Assembly: GCF_900143215.1 (NCBI RefSeq)
Contig: NZ_FRDM01000007.1
Span: forward strand, 124,001-188,000
Reading direction: 5' to 3'
DNA length: 64,000 nt
Origin: Geodermatophilus obscurus
GTDB taxonomy: Bacteria > Actinomycetota > Actinomycetes > Mycobacteriales > Geodermatophilaceae
Positions 36,357 to 45,778 of this stretch are shown here, piece by piece (positions within the stretch are counted from its first letter, which is position 1; each line of letters starts with the position of its first letter). The translations under genes were made by a program, and so were the position numbers. Under the pieces are notes generated by a model. It made no database searches and had not been told where the DNA came from. It saw only the letters and a program-made list of their open reading frames with translations.

Positions 36357-37673
36357 GTGAACCCCTACGGCAACCCCCACTCGGCGCCGGGCAGCTGGGC
36401 GCCGCCGACCTGGCCCCAGCAGCCCGCCGACGGACAGGCGGCGCCGGGGCAGCAGGCCACGGGGGCCGCCGCGCCGGGCCACCCCCTCCCCGGGCAGCCG
36501 CCGTTCCAGCAGCCGGGCCAGCACGGTCAGCCGGGCCCGGTCGCACCGGCGCCCGAGCCGCCCCGCCGGGCCGGCCGGTGGCGGATCGGCGTCGCCGGCC
36601 TGCTCGCCGGGGCGCTGATCGGCGGCGGCACCGGCGCCGGCGTCGCCCTGCTCGCCGACGGGTCGGACGGCAGCGCCAGCGGCGGCGGCACGGCCGCCAC
36701 GCAGAACGTCACCATCACCAACCCCGAGACGGCGACCGCGGTCACCGCGGCCGCGGCCAAGGCCGCCCCCAGCGTGGTGACCGTCTACGTCACCGGTGCC
36801 GCGGGCTCGGGCAGCGGGTCCGGCGTCGTCCTCAGCGAGGACGGCTACGTGCTGACCAACAACCACGTGATCGGCCTGGACGGCGCCGGTTCGACGGTCA
36901 TCTCGGTGCGCACCGCCGACGGCACCCTCTACGACGCGACCGTCGTGGGCACCCAGCCGGTCTACGACCTGGCGGTGCTGCAGCTGGCAGGCGCCTCCGG
37001 CCTGACCCCGGCGGACTTCGCCGACTCCGACGAGGTGCAGGTCGGAGACCTGGCCGTGGCGATCGGCGCCCCGCTGGGCCTGTCCGACACGGTGACCGAC
37101 GGGATCATCAGCGCCAAGGGCCGGGCCGTGGCCACCGGGTCGACCGAGGGCGACGCCACCGTGATCGACGCGCTGCAGACCGACGCGGCGATCAACCCGG
37201 GGAACTCCGGCGGCGCGTTGGTCGACGGCGCCGGCGAGGTGATCGGCATCAACACCGCCATCGCCACGGTCGCCTCCGGGGCGCCTGGCCAGTCGGCGGA
37301 GAGCGGCAGCATCGGCGTCGGCTTCGCGATCCCGGGCAACACCGCCGCACGGATCGCCCAGGAGCTGGTGGCCGACGGCTCGGCCGACATCACCTACCTG
37401 GGCGTGAGCGCGCAGACCGCCGCGGACGCCGACCAGTCCGAGGTCGGCACCGGCGCGCAGTTGGTGCAGGTGCAGCCGGGTACCCCGGCGTCGGACGCGG
37501 GGCTGCAGTCCGGCGACGTCATCACCGCGGTCGGCGACCGGGTCGTGACCACCTCGACCGAGCTGACCGCCGCCGTCCGCAGCGCCGCCCCCGGCGACGA
37601 GGTGACCCTCACCGTGCGCCGCGGGCAGCAGACCGAGCAGGTCGACGTCACCCTGGGCGCCACCGAGGGCTGA
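36357..37673 (+). CDS. HtrA/DegP-type serine protease with PDZ domain
   Basis: A 438-residue membrane-anchored protease. It has a cytoplasmic Pro/Gln-rich N-terminus (1-70), a TM helix (about 76-100), a trypsin-like domain with catalytic His170 (TNNHVI), Asp204 (YDLAVL) and Ser284 (GNSGG), and a PDZ domain (about 355-435, YLGVSAQ... GLQSGDVITAVGDRVV). The protease faces outside and degrades or refolds damaged envelope proteins. GTG 36357 has AGGAGG ten bases upstream; the frame upstream is the FetB relic. Confidence 0.93.
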   Translation: MNPYGNPHSAPGSWAPPTWPQQPADGQAAPGQQATGAAAPGHPLPGQPPFQQPGQHGQPGPVAPAPEPPRRAGRWRIGVAGLLAGALIGGGTGAGVALLADGSDGSASGGGTAATQNVTITNPETATAVTAAAAKAAPSVVTVYVTGAAGSGSGSGVVLSEDGYVLTNNHVIGLDGAGSTVISVRTADGTLYDATVVGTQPVYDLAVLQLAGASGLTPADFADSDEVQVGDLAVAIGAPLGLSDTVTDGIISAKGRAVATGSTEGDATVIDALQTDAAINPGNSGGALVDGAGEVIGINTAIATVASGAPGQSAESGSIGVGFAIPGNTAARIAQELVADGSADITYLGVSAQTAADADQSEVGTGAQLVQVQPGTPASDAGLQSGDVITAVGDRVVTTSTELTAAVRSAAPGDEVTLTVRRGQQTEQVDVTLGATEG

Positions 37674-37850
37674 CGAAGGACCTCGTCCCCCGCGTGGAGG
37701 ACCCCCAGGCCCCCGCCACTGACAGGCTCGCCAGGCCCCGTCCAGAGGCTCGCCGCGAGCTTGCGAGCGGTGAGGAGGACGGGGTCCTGCTACCTGCAAG
37801 GAGGCCGTCAGGGCTCGGGGCGAGCCTCTGGCCGAGGACGCCCTCTTAAG
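37674..37850. repeat. Gene-end repeat region between htrA and the DUF445 gene
   Basis: Repeat words in both directions are visible: GAAGGACCTCGTCCCC, CTGACAGGCTCGCC, CCCCGTCC, GCCGCGAGCTTGCGAGC, GAGGACGGGGTCCT and CAGGGCTCGGGGCGAGCC. The arms CCCCGTCC and GGACGGGG bracket a GAGGCTCGCCGCGAGCTTGCG loop. Confidence 0.5.
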
Positions 37851-37859
37851 CTGGGACGG

Positions 37860-39140
37860 GTGTCGTCGAGTTCCGCGCGTGCTCCCCTGGCCGCCTCCCT
37901 CGACGACCCGGAGCGCGCCCGCGATCTGGCCCGCATGAAGCGGCTGGCGACCGGGCTGTTCCTGCTCGCTGCCGTCGTCTTCCTCGCCTGCGTCCTCATC
38001 GGCGAGGACGCCGGCGCCTGGGTCGGCTACGTGCGGGCGACCGCGGAGGCCTCGATGGTCGGGGCGCTGGCCGACTGGTTCGCCGTCACCGCGCTGTTCC
38101 GGTACCCGATGCGGCTGCCGATCCCGCACACGGCGATCATCCCGCGCAAGAAGGACCAGATCGGCGCGAGCCTGGGCACCTTCGTCCAGGAGAACTTCCT
38201 GACCCGCGCCGTGGTCGAGGACAAGCTCACGACCATCGACGTGCCGAGCCGGCTGGGCGCCTTCCTCGCCGCGCCGGGGCGCGCGGAGCGGCTGGCCGGG
38301 GACGCCGGGGCGGTGCTGCACTCGGTCGCCGGCCTGCTCAAGGACGACGACCTGCGGCCCGCTGTCGCCGGTCTCGTCGACCGCAAGCTGCACGCCACCC
38401 CGGCCGCCCCGGTGGTGGCCCGCACGCTCGAGCTGGTCGTCGACGGCGACCGGCACCAGGAGGTGCTCTCGGCGGGGCTGCGCGGGCTGGCCCGCTTCCT
38501 GGACGAGAACCGTGTCGTCTTCCGCGCCCAGCTCGGCGACGCATCCCCCGCCTGGGTGCCCGACTGGGTGGACGACCGGGTGTTCGACCGCGTCTTCTCC
38601 GGGGTGGAGCAGTTCCTGGACGAGGTCGGCGAGGACCCGCGCCACGAGTTGCGGCGGGTCTACGACGCCCGGCTGCGCACGTACGTGCACGCGCTGCGCA
38701 CCGACCCGGGGACGGCGGCCCGCGTGGAGGACCTGAAGAAGGAGCTCCTCGAGCACCCCGCCGTCCGCACCTGGTCCGGCTCGCTGTGGACCAACCTCAA
38801 GGACGCCGCCCTGGCCGCGGCCGCGGACCCCGACTCCGCGCTGCGGGCCCGCGTGGCCGAGCTGATCCGCGAGGCGGCCCGGCTGCTGCAGACCGACGCG
38901 CGGGTGCGCGAGCTGGTGCAGCGGCACGCGCACACGGTCGCCGGCCACCTGGTCGAGCGCTTCGCCGGCGACGTCGCCGACCTGGTCGGCAGCACCGTCG
39001 CCCGCTGGGACACCGAGGAGACCAGTCGCCGGATCGAGCTGCAGGTCGGCCGGGACCTGCAGTTCATCCGCATCAACGGCACCGTCGTCGGCGGCCTGGC
39101 CGGGCTCGTCATCTACACCGTCGCCCAGCTCCTCGGCTGA
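37860..39140 (+). CDS. DUF445 membrane protein
   Basis: A 426-residue protein: TM1 near 25-47 (LFLLAAVVFLACVLIG), then the DUF445 signature EASMVGALADWFAVTALFRYPMRLPIPHTAIIPRKKDQIG. A long helical region of about 300 residues follows, and a C-terminal helix (TVVGGLAGLVIYTVAQLL). The function is unknown; it was named YjiN in E. coli. GTG 37860 was chosen because the longer frame enters the repeat region. Confidence 0.9.
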   Translation: MSSSSARAPLAASLDDPERARDLARMKRLATGLFLLAAVVFLACVLIGEDAGAWVGYVRATAEASMVGALADWFAVTALFRYPMRLPIPHTAIIPRKKDQIGASLGTFVQENFLTRAVVEDKLTTIDVPSRLGAFLAAPGRAERLAGDAGAVLHSVAGLLKDDDLRPAVAGLVDRKLHATPAAPVVARTLELVVDGDRHQEVLSAGLRGLARFLDENRVVFRAQLGDASPAWVPDWVDDRVFDRVFSGVEQFLDEVGEDPRHELRRVYDARLRTYVHALRTDPGTAARVEDLKKELLEHPAVRTWSGSLWTNLKDAALAAAADPDSALRARVAELIREAARLLQTDARVRELVQRHAHTVAGHLVERFAGDVADLVGSTVARWDTEETSRRIELQVGRDLQFIRINGTVVGGLAGLVIYTVAQLLG

Positions 39141-39267
39141 AGAGGACCCGGCGAGCGGGGTGGCCCCCCGCAGGGTCCCGCCGCGAGCCCCGTCCCGGGT
39201 CCCGGCCCGAGCCTGCGAGGGGTGGGGAGGACGGGGTCCTTCCACGGTGGGGGGCAGGGGTCCTTTC
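39141..39267. repeat. Gene-end repeat region
   Basis: It contains CCCGCAGGGTCCCGCCGCGAGCC, CCCCGTCCCGGGTCC, CGAGCCTGCGAGGGGTGG, GGACGGGGTCC and GGGGCAGGGGTCC. Two nested inverted repeats, one likely for each convergent neighbour. Confidence 0.5.
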
Positions 39268-39627
39268 TCAGCGGTTGGCGCGCCGGTCCCGCACCGCGGC
39301 GGCGAACGCGAGCGCTCCCCAGGCGGCGGCGGAGAGGCGCATCGCGGTCGCTCTGCCCCGGTCCGGCACGGCCGAGGGGAGGACGGCCGCGTCGGCGCAG
39401 TCAGCGAGGACCCGCGCGGCAGCGGCCAGGTCGCGGACCCGCCCGCCCGGTGCGGCGAGCATCGCCAGGCCGATCACGACGTCCCGTGCGCCGAGAGCAC
39501 GGACGAGGGCCCGCGCCTGCGCGGTGTCGGGCATCCCGGTGGGCCCGATGAGCACCCGGGGCGTGACGACCAGGGCGGCCGAGAAGGTGGCCGTGGCGGC
39601 TCCGACGACAGACGTCAACGAGGGCAT
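39268..39627 (-). CDS. Small membrane protein, DUF4267-like
   Basis: A 119-residue protein with three or four short helices: SLTSVVGAATATFSAALVV, then ALVRALGARDVVIGLAMLAAPG and a C-terminal AAAWGALAFAAAV. The ALGARDVVIG motif recalls DUF4267 proteins. The function is unknown. ATG 39627 has only a weak GGGGA. Confidence 0.65.
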   Translation of the reverse strand: MPSLTSVVGAATATFSAALVVTPRVLIGPTGMPDTAQARALVRALGARDVVIGLAMLAAPGGRVRDLAAAARVLADCADAAVLPSAVPDRGRATAMRLSAAAWGALAFAAAVRDRRANR

Positions 39628-39722
39628 GTCCCCAACCAACCAGGCCGAACGGCCGAACGGCGGGCGCCGAGGCGCAGTTCTCCGCCTGACAGCTGCCGAT
39701 CGGCGCACACCGGTGCCGGCAC

Positions 39723-40682
39723 CTACCGCCGGGCGCTCGCCGCGGCGTAGAGCGCGATGCCGGCGGCGACGCTGACGTTGAGGGACTCGGTGTCCCGGGT
39801 GATCGGGATGCGCACGACGACGTCGCAGCGCTCCCGCACCAGCCGGGACAGCCCCGCCCCTTCGGCGCCGACCACCAGCGCCAGCGGGTCGGCGAACCCG
39901 TCGAAGTCGTGCACGTCGACGTCGCCGTCCCCGGCCAGGCCGACGGTCATCAGGCCGGCATCCTGGTAGGAGCCCAGCGCCCGGGCCAGGTTGACCGCGC
40001 GGGCCACCGGCAGCCGCGCGGCGGCGCCGGCGCTGGTGCGCCAGGCCGAGGCGGTCATGCCGACCGAGCGGCGCTGCGGCACGACGACGCCGTGCGCGTC
40101 GAAGGCGGCAGCCGAGCGGACGACGGCGCCGAGGTTGCGCGGGTCGGTGACCCCGTCCATCGCGACGACCAGCGGCGCGCGGCCCGAGTCGCGGGCGAGG
40201 TCGAGCAGGTCGTCGGGGTGCGCGTACTCGTACGGCGGCACCTGCAACCCGATGCCCTGGTGCAGCGCACCGCCGGACATCCGGTCGAACTCCGCCCGGC
40301 CGACCTCCAGCAGCGGCAGCCCCCGGTCGTTGGCCAGGTGCAGTGCCTCGGTGATCCGCTCGTCGGTCGCCCCCCGCGTGTCACCGGTGACGACGTACAG
40401 CGCGGTCGCCGGGATCTGCGCGCGCAGCGCCTCGACCACCGGGTTGCGGCCGAGGAGCAGCTCGGGTGCCTCGTCGGCGCGCTGGCGGCTGCGGTCGCGG
40501 TCGGCCCGGCGCCGGGCGTCGGCGACCGCGCGCCGCTGGGCCGGGTGCCCGGGGCGCATCTCGGCCGGCGGGGTGGCGCCGCGCCCGGCCAGCGACCGGC
40601 GGTTCTTGCCACCGGTGCCTCCGGCGGCGCCCTTCTTGTGCGCGCCGGTGGTGCGTCCACGGCGCTGGCTGTTGCCGGCCAT
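39723..40682 (-). CDS. rlmB: 23S rRNA 2'-O-ribose (Gm2251-type) methyltransferase, TrmH/RlmB family
   Basis: A 319-residue SPOUT enzyme. It has a basic, disordered first 70 residues, a substrate domain ([18 protein letters not shown]...) and a knotted C-terminal domain with the motifs [35 protein letters not shown] and [21 protein letters not shown]. It methylates a guanosine in the ribosomal peptidyl-transferase region. The ATG overlaps the cysS stop (TGATG), so they are co-translated, as in mycobacteria. Confidence 0.95.
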   Translation of the reverse strand: MAGNSQRRGRTTGAHKKGAAGGTGGKNRRSLAGRGATPPAEMRPGHPAQRRAVADARRRADRDRSRQRADEAPELLLGRNPVVEALRAQIPATALYVVTGDTRGATDERITEALHLANDRGLPLLEVGRAEFDRMSGGALHQGIGLQVPPYEYAHPDDLLDLARDSGRAPLVVAMDGVTDPRNLGAVVRSAAAFDAHGVVVPQRRSVGMTASAWRTSAGAAARLPVARAVNLARALGSYQDAGLMTVGLAGDGDVDVHDFDGFADPLALVVGAEGAGLSRLVRERCDVVVRIPITRDTESLNVSVAAGIALYAAASARR

Positions 40683-42112
40683 CAGCGGCTCAGCTCCCAT
40701 CGGGGTCCCTGCGGGGTGTCCTCGACCTGGACACCGAGTGCGGCGAGCCGGTCGCGGATCGCGTCCGCTGCTGCGTAGTCCTTGCGGGCGCGGGCGGCCT
40801 GCCGCTGCTCGAGGGCGAGCGCGACGAGCCCGTCGGTGGCCCGGGCCAGCCCGTCGTCCGCACCGGCCGCGGTCCAGTGCGGGTCCAGCGGGTCCAGGCC
40901 CAGGACGCCGAGCATCGCCCGGACCGAGCCCAGCGCTCCGGCGACCGCGTCGTCGTCGCCCTCGGCCAGCGCGGTGTTGCCCTCCCGCACCACCTCGTGC
41001 ACGACGGCGACGGCGGCCGGCGTGCCCAGGTCGTCGTCCATGGCGGCGGTGAAGTCCGGCGCCGGCTCGGCCTTGCCCCCGTCGTCCACCTGCCCCACCA
41101 CCCCGACGGACGCCCCGACGCGCTCGGCGGCGCGCTTCACGAACGACTCCAGCCGCCGGTAGGCCGCGCCGGCCTCGGCGAGCGCGGCGTCGGTGAACTC
41201 GATCGTCGACCGGTAGTGCGGCGTGACCAGGTAGTAGCGCAGCTCCACCGGCCGCACCCGCTGCACGACCTCGTCGACCAGCGCGGTGTTGCCCAGCGAC
41301 TTGCTCATCTTCTCGCCGCCGAGGGTCACCCAGCCGTTGTGCAGCCAGTACCGGGCGAACCCGTCGCCGGCGGCCCGCGACTGGGCCTGCTCGTTCTCGT
41401 GGTGCGGGAAGCGCAGGTCCAGCCCGCCGCCGTGGATGTCGAACTCCGGCCCCAGGTACCGCCCGGCCATCGCCGAGCACTCCAGGTGCCAGCCCGGCCG
41501 GCCCCGGCCCCACGGCGTGGCCCACGACGCGGTCCCCGGCTCGCCGGGCTTGTGCGCCTTCCACAGGGCGAAGTCGCGGGGGTCGCGCTTGCGCTCCTCG
41601 GTCCCGGTGTCGGCGGCCGGCTGCAGGTCCTCGAGCTTCTGGCCGGTCAGCGCCCCGTAGCCGGGGAAGGAACGGACGTCGAAGTAGACGTCGCCGTCCA
41701 CCGCGTAGGCGTGGCCGCGTTCGACGAGCCGCTGCATGAGCTCGACCATGTCGGGGACGTGCCCGGTGGCGCGCGGTTCGTAGGTCGGCGGCAGCACGCC
41801 GAGGACGTCGTAGGCCCGGGTGACCGCGAGCTCGTTGGTGTAGGCCCACGCCCACCACGGCACGCCTGCGGCCTCCGCCTTGGCGAGGATCTTGTCGTCG
41901 ATGTCGGTGACGTTGCGGACGTAGGTGACCTCGAGGCCGCTGTGCGCCAGCCAGCGGCGCAGCACGTCGAAGGCCAGGGCCGAGCGCACGTGTCCGACGT
42001 GCGGCGGCCCCTGCACGGTGAGCCCGCAGACGTAGACGGAGGCCTGCCCGGCACGCAGGGGCGTGAACTCACGGACCGCGCGGGCGGCCGTGTCGTACAG
42101 GCGGAGGCTCAC
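40682..42112 (-). CDS. cysS: Cysteinyl-tRNA synthetase
   Basis: A 476-residue class I synthetase. Zinc ligand Cys29 lies just before the HIGH-like PPHVGH (36-41). A second zinc Cys is in HLECSAM (about 212) with HHEN at 237-240. KMSKS is at 268-272. It charges tRNA-Cys. It is second from the end of the ispD-ispF-cysS-rlmB run and is not to be confused with MshC, which lacks this C-terminal length. Confidence 0.96.
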   Translation of the reverse strand: MSLRLYDTAARAVREFTPLRAGQASVYVCGLTVQGPPHVGHVRSALAFDVLRRWLAHSGLEVTYVRNVTDIDDKILAKAEAAGVPWWAWAYTNELAVTRAYDVLGVLPPTYEPRATGHVPDMVELMQRLVERGHAYAVDGDVYFDVRSFPGYGALTGQKLEDLQPAADTGTEERKRDPRDFALWKAHKPGEPGTASWATPWGRGRPGWHLECSAMAGRYLGPEFDIHGGGLDLRFPHHENEQAQSRAAGDGFARYWLHNGWVTLGGEKMSKSLGNTALVDEVVQRVRPVELRYYLVTPHYRSTIEFTDAALAEAGAAYRRLESFVKRAAERVGASVGVVGQVDDGGKAEPAPDFTAAMDDDLGTPAAVAVVHEVVREGNTALAEGDDDAVAGALGSVRAMLGVLGLDPLDPHWTAAGADDGLARATDGLVALALEQRQAARARKDYAAADAIRDRLAALGVQVEDTPQGPRWELSR

Positions 42113-42137
42113 TGCGCGGAGTGTACGGAGCGCAGCA

Positions 42138-42641
42138 TCAGCTCGGCGGGGCGTCCACGGACGCCGTCCGGACCACCAGGGCCGTCGCCACCGCCGCCCG
42201 GCCCTCCCCCCGCCCGGTGAGCCCCAGGCCGTCGGTCGTCGTGGCGGTGACGCTCACCGGGGCGCCCAGCGCCTCGCCGAGCACCCGCTCGGCCTCCCCC
42301 CGGCGCGCCCCGACCTTCGGGGTGTTCCCGACCAGCTGGACGGCGGCGTTGCCGATCCGCCACCCGGCCGTCTCCAGGACCTCGCGCGCGTGGGCGAGGA
42401 CGGCGGCGCCGCGCGCGCCGGCCCAGCGCGGGTCGTCGGTGCCGAGCAGGCCACCGATGTCGCCCAGTCCGGCGGCGGAGAGGACGGCGTCGGTGAGTGC
42501 GTGGGCCACCACGTCGCCGTCGGAGTGCCCGGCGCAGCCGTCGACGCCCGGCCACTCCAGCCCGGCCAGCCAGCAGGGGCGGCCGGCCTCGACCGGGTGC
42601 ACGTCGACCCCGACGCCCACCCGCGGCAGCTCGCCGCTCAT
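42138..42641 (-). CDS. ispF: 2-C-methyl-D-erythritol 2,4-cyclodiphosphate synthase
   Basis: A 167-residue enzyme of the MEP isoprenoid pathway. Metal ligands Asp13 and His15 (GVDVHP) and His47 ([11 protein letters not shown]) are present, and the C-terminal family motif [14 protein letters not shown]. It acts two steps after IspD (IspE is not here). The start codon is the third of three ATGs in a 14-bp tandem repeat; the first two open five-codon micro-ORFs that end by overlapping the next ATG. Confidence 0.95.
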   Translation of the reverse strand: MSGELPRVGVGVDVHPVEAGRPCWLAGLEWPGVDGCAGHSDGDVVAHALTDAVLSAAGLGDIGGLLGTDDPRWAGARGAAVLAHAREVLETAGWRIGNAAVQLVGNTPKVGARRGEAERVLGEALGAPVSVTATTTDGLGLTGRGEGRAAVATALVVRTASVDAPPS

Positions 42642-42676
42642 GACCCGGCGCTCATGACCCGGCGCTCATGGCCCGA
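42635..42676 (-). repeat. Three 14-bp tandem repeats making nested micro-ORFs before ispF
   Basis: The unit (plus strand) CGCTCATGACCCGG is repeated at 42635-42648 and 42649-42662, with a diverged copy at 42663-42676. On the minus strand each gives ATG. From 42669 and from 42655 the reading is ATG AGC GCC GGG TCA TGA, the TGA overlapping the next ATG. A GGAG lies eight bases before the first. Confidence 0.9.
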
Positions 42677-42739
42677 CTCCGAGCTCGTCCCGCTCCTCGA
42701 CCGGTCGCTCCGCCGCTCCCTCGCCCGTCGTCGGCGCGT

Positions 42740-43402
42740 TCACCGCGACACCTGCAGCTCGGCCAGCGCCATGTCGTGCGGAACGGTCACCTTCGCCGCC
42801 CGCTCGTCGCCGGCCACCGTCACGACCGGCACCCCGGCGGCGCGCACCACCGCGGCGTCGTCGGTGAGCTCCGCGTCGGGCGGCAGCCAGGCGTAGGCGT
42901 CGACGAGGGCGTCCCGGGCGAAGCCCTGCGGGGTCTGCACCCGGCGCAGGATCGAGCGGTCGACGGTGTCGGCGACCACGCCGTCGTCGTCCACCACGAC
43001 GGTGGTGTCCACGACGGGCAGCACCGGGACGACGGCCCGCGCCCCGGCGGACAGCGCCTCGAGGACCCGGACCACCAGGTCCGGCGGGGTCAGCGGGCGG
43101 GCGGCGTCGTGCACCAGGACGGCGTCCGCACCCGTGCCGACCGCGGCGAGGGCGGCCCGGACCGACGCCGTCCGGGTGGTGCCGCCGACGACCAGCCGCA
43201 CGTCCAGCGGCAGGACGGTGACGAAGGCGGACAGCTCGTCGCCGGGAACGGCCACCACCACGTCGGCCACCCCGCCGTCCCGGAGTGTATCGACGGCCCA
43301 GCAGACCAGCGGACGGTCGGCGAGCGGGACCAGCGCCTTGGGCCGGTCGGCCCCCAGACGCAGACCACTCCCGGCCGCTGCGACGATGCCGACAGCGTGC
43401 AC
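42740..43402 (-). CDS. ispD: 2-C-methyl-D-erythritol 4-phosphate cytidylyltransferase
   Basis: A 220-residue nucleotidyltransferase joining CTP to MEP. The nucleotide loop AAAGSGLRLGADRPKAL has Arg15 and Lys22, VHDAARPL is in the middle, and TPQGFARDAL late. It is followed by ispF after about 100 bases that include the micro-ORF repeat, and preceded by carD. Confidence 0.95.
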   Translation of the reverse strand: MHAVGIVAAAGSGLRLGADRPKALVPLADRPLVCWAVDTLRDGGVADVVVAVPGDELSAFVTVLPLDVRLVVGGTTRTASVRAALAAVGTGADAVLVHDAARPLTPPDLVVRVLEALSAGARAVVPVLPVVDTTVVVDDDGVVADTVDRSILRRVQTPQGFARDALVDAYAWLPPDAELTDDAAVVRAAGVPVVTVAGDERAAKVTVPHDMALAELQVSR

Positions 43403-43442
43403 GGGAGTGGTCTGGGGGTGCGGGGGAGCTCGAGGGCTGAGT

Positions 43443-43925
43443 TCAGCTGGCGAGGACCTCGTCGAGGAGGACCTCGGCCTTGTCCTCGTTGGTGCCCTCG
43501 GCGAGCGCGAGCTCGCTCACCAGGATCTGGCGCGCCTTGGAGAGCATCCGCTTCTCGCCGGCCGAGAGGCCACGGTCCTTGTCGCGGCGCCACAGGTCAC
43601 GCACGACCTCGGCGACCTTGTTGACGTCACCGGAGGCGAGCTTCTCGAGGTTGGCCTTGTAGCGGCGCGACCAGTTCGTCGGCTCCTCGGTGTGCGGGGC
43701 ACGCAGCACCTCGAAGACCCGGTTCAGTCCGTCCTGACCGACGACGTCCCGGACGCCGACGATCTCTGCGTTGTCGGCCGGTACCCGCACGGTCAGGTCG
43801 CCCTGGGCGACCTTCAGCACGAGGTAGGCCCGCTCTTCGCCCTTGATGACCCGCGTCTCGATCGCCTCGATCAGCGCTGCCCCGTGGTGCGGGTAGACAA
43901 CGGTCTCGCCGACAGTGAAGCCCAT
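43443..43925 (-). CDS. carD: RNA polymerase-binding regulator CarD
   Basis: A 160-residue protein. The N-terminal Tudor-like RNAP-interaction domain starts [19 protein letters not shown]; the C-terminal helical DNA-binding domain has a conserved Trp ([13 protein letters not shown]). CarD stabilises open complexes at rRNA and many other promoters. It is essential in mycobacteria. ATG 43925 has AAAGGGG nine bases upstream. The order carD-ispD-ispF-cysS-rlmB matches Rv3583c-Rv3579c. Confidence 0.97.
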   Translation of the reverse strand: MGFTVGETVVYPHHGAALIEAIETRVIKGEERAYLVLKVAQGDLTVRVPADNAEIVGVRDVVGQDGLNRVFEVLRAPHTEEPTNWSRRYKANLEKLASGDVNKVAEVVRDLWRRDKDRGLSAGEKRMLSKARQILVSELALAEGTNEDKAEVLLDEVLAS

Positions 43926-44047
43926 GTGTGTGTGACCCCTTTCGCTGTCCACAGGTTACCACGGCAGACTGGCGAACGGGATCGCCTGACTTCGTAAACC
44001 CGCAGGTCAGGGGCCGGACTGAGCGCTCGGGAGGGGTTGACAGGAGC

Positions 44048-44905
44048 ATGGTGGGTGTGCCTGCGGAACCGGTACGGCCGCCGGTCCCGCTCCGCGCGCT
44101 GGCCCTCGCGACCCACCCCGGACCGACCGTCGCGGTCACCGTCGTGGCCACCCTGCTGGCCCTCGCCGCGGGGGCGCCCGGGGGACGGGCGACGCTCGTG
44201 TGCGCCGCCGTCCTCGCAGGTCAGGCCTCCATCGGGTGGAGCAACGACTGGCTCGACGCCGACCGGGACCGGGCCGTCGCGCGGTCGGACAAGCCGGTCG
44301 TCCAGGGCGCCGTCGCCCCGGAGGTGCTGCGCACGCTGGCCCTCGGGTCGGCGGCCGTCGCCGTCGTCCTGTCGCTCGCGCTGGGCGTCGTCCCCGGGCT
44401 GCTGCTGCTCGTGCTGGTCGGCAGCGGCTGGGCCTACAACGCCGGCCTCAAGCGCACCGCGGCCTCGGTGCTGCCCTACGTCACCGGCTTCGGCGCGCTG
44501 CCGGCCGGGGTCGTCGCGGCCGCGCCCGGCGCACCGGAGGCGCCCTGGTGGCTGGTCGTCGCGGGAGCCGCGCTGGGCGCCGCCGCGCACCTGGCCAACG
44601 TCGCCCCGGACCTCGAGGACGACCTGGCCACCGGCGTCCGCGGGCTGCCGCACCGGCTGGGCGCACCGGCCTCCGCCGCCACCGGGGCGATCGTGCTGGG
44701 CGCGGCCTCGCTGGTGCTGGTGGTGGGGCCGGCCGGACCGCCGACCGCCACCGGCTGGGTCGGGTTGGCGCTGGCCGTGCCGGCCGTCGCCGCCGCCGCG
44801 CTGGCGGGGACCGCGCGCTTCCGCCGGCTGGCGTTCCCCGCGGTCATGCTGCTGACGGTGCTGGACGTGGTGCTGCTGCTGGCCGGTGGGGCCGCGCTCA
44901 GCTGA
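44048..44905 (+). CDS. UbiA-family prenyltransferase
   Basis: A 285-residue protein with about eight helices and two Asp-rich motifs. The first is NDWLDADRD (66-74) and the second NVAPDLEDD (184-192), which bind Mg and prenyl diphosphate. It would transfer a prenyl chain to an aromatic or other acceptor; the acceptor is unknown. AGGAG is only one base from ATG 44048, so GTG 44057 may be the real start. It is an insert relative to mycobacteria, between carD and the lpqE-like gene. Confidence 0.85.
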   Translation: MVGVPAEPVRPPVPLRALALATHPGPTVAVTVVATLLALAAGAPGGRATLVCAAVLAGQASIGWSNDWLDADRDRAVARSDKPVVQGAVAPEVLRTLALGSAAVAVVLSLALGVVPGLLLLVLVGSGWAYNAGLKRTAASVLPYVTGFGALPAGVVAAAPGAPEAPWWLVVAGAALGAAAHLANVAPDLEDDLATGVRGLPHRLGAPASAATGAIVLGAASLVLVVGPAGPPTATGWVGLALAVPAVAAAALAGTARFRRLAFPAVMLLTVLDVVLLLAGGAALS

Positions 44906-44923
44906 GCGCGGCGCCACCGTGGG

Positions 44924-45778
44924 TCACTTCCCGTTCTTGCCGTTGCCGTTGCCCTTGCCGTTGCCGGCCGGCGCCGGCTCCTCGGTCACCGGCGCCTGCT
45001 CGGCCTCGAGGACCTCATCGGTCCCCCCGCCCTCGGGCGCCCCGGCCTCCGGCTGCACAGCCGGCCCGGCCTTGCGCTCGGCGTTGCGCCGGTGGGCCTC
45101 GGCGCTGACCGCCCTGCCGGGGTTCGCGGGGTGCCGATCGAACTTCTCCTCGTCGGTCGGCTTCCCACCAGCGGCGTCCTCGGGGAACGCGGGCGCCGGC
45201 TCCTCGGCCACGGGCTCGGCGACGGGCTCGGTGACTCCCGGCTCCTCGGCCGCAGGCTGCTGCACGGCCGGCTCCTCGACGGCGGGCTCCTCGACGGCGG
45301 GCCCGCCCGTGACGTCGCCGCTGCCGTCGATGGTGGTGGTGTCGGTCGATTCGTCGGTGGGATCGGTCGTGTCGCCGCTCCGGATGACGGAGGCGGGCTC
45401 CTCCGAGGTGGTGAGGGCGCCGGTGGTGGCCGCGCCGGTGAGGGCGACGGCGACGACGCCGCCCGCGGCGGCCGCCTTGGCGACGGCACCAGCAGCGGCG
45501 AACTTGGCGACGAGGGTGGAGATCAGCACGTGGGGCCTCTTCCGTGAGGTCCGGGCGGGTCGCCCGGCCGTCCCGGGGGACGGATCCTGGGTGGGGACGA
45601 GGAGACCGGTCGCCAGCAGTTCGGCCAGCGCCGCGCTCGGCTGCCCGGGCTCCGTGGCGCTCGCCCGGACCGCGTCGGTGAACGCGGCCAGGCCCTGCGC
45701 GCCCGCGGGCACGGCACGGCCGGCGAGGCAGGCCGCGAAGGCCTCCTCGTCGGTCCGGACGTCGGCTGGCGTGGTCAT
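44924..45778 (-). CDS. Putative membrane anti-sigma partner of the ECF sigma factor
   Basis: A 284-residue protein. The cytoplasmic part (1-80) is acidic-helical (DEEAFAACLAGRAVPAGAQGLAAFTDAVRA). A TM-like Ala/Gly segment is at about 92-122, followed by an extracytoplasmic Glu/Pro-repeat region (EEPAVEEPAVQQP...) and a Gly/Asn/Lys tail (GNGKGNGNGKNGK). No zinc HxxxCxxC motif is seen, so it is not a ZAS-type anti-sigma. ATGA coupling to the sigma gene is the main reason to propose the role (inference). Confidence 0.65.
   Translation of the reverse strand: MTTPADVRTDEEAFAACLAGRAVPAGAQGLAAFTDAVRASATEPGQPSAALAELLATGLLVPTQDPSPGTAGRPARTSRKRPHVLISTLVAKFAAAGAVAKAAAAGGVVAVALTGAATTGALTTSEEPASVIRSGDTTDPTDESTDTTTIDGSGDVTGGPAVEEPAVEEPAVQQPAAEEPGVTEPVAEPVAEEPAPAFPEDAAGGKPTDEEKFDRHPANPGRAVSAEAHRRNAERKAGPAVQPEAGAPEGGGTDEVLEAEQAPVTEEPAPAGNGKGNGNGKNGK

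Noticed and set aside
35463..39245. A 1260-codon minus-strand frame across USP, htrA and DUF445
   Set aside because: High-GC shadow frame with no recognisable domain, antisense to three real genes.
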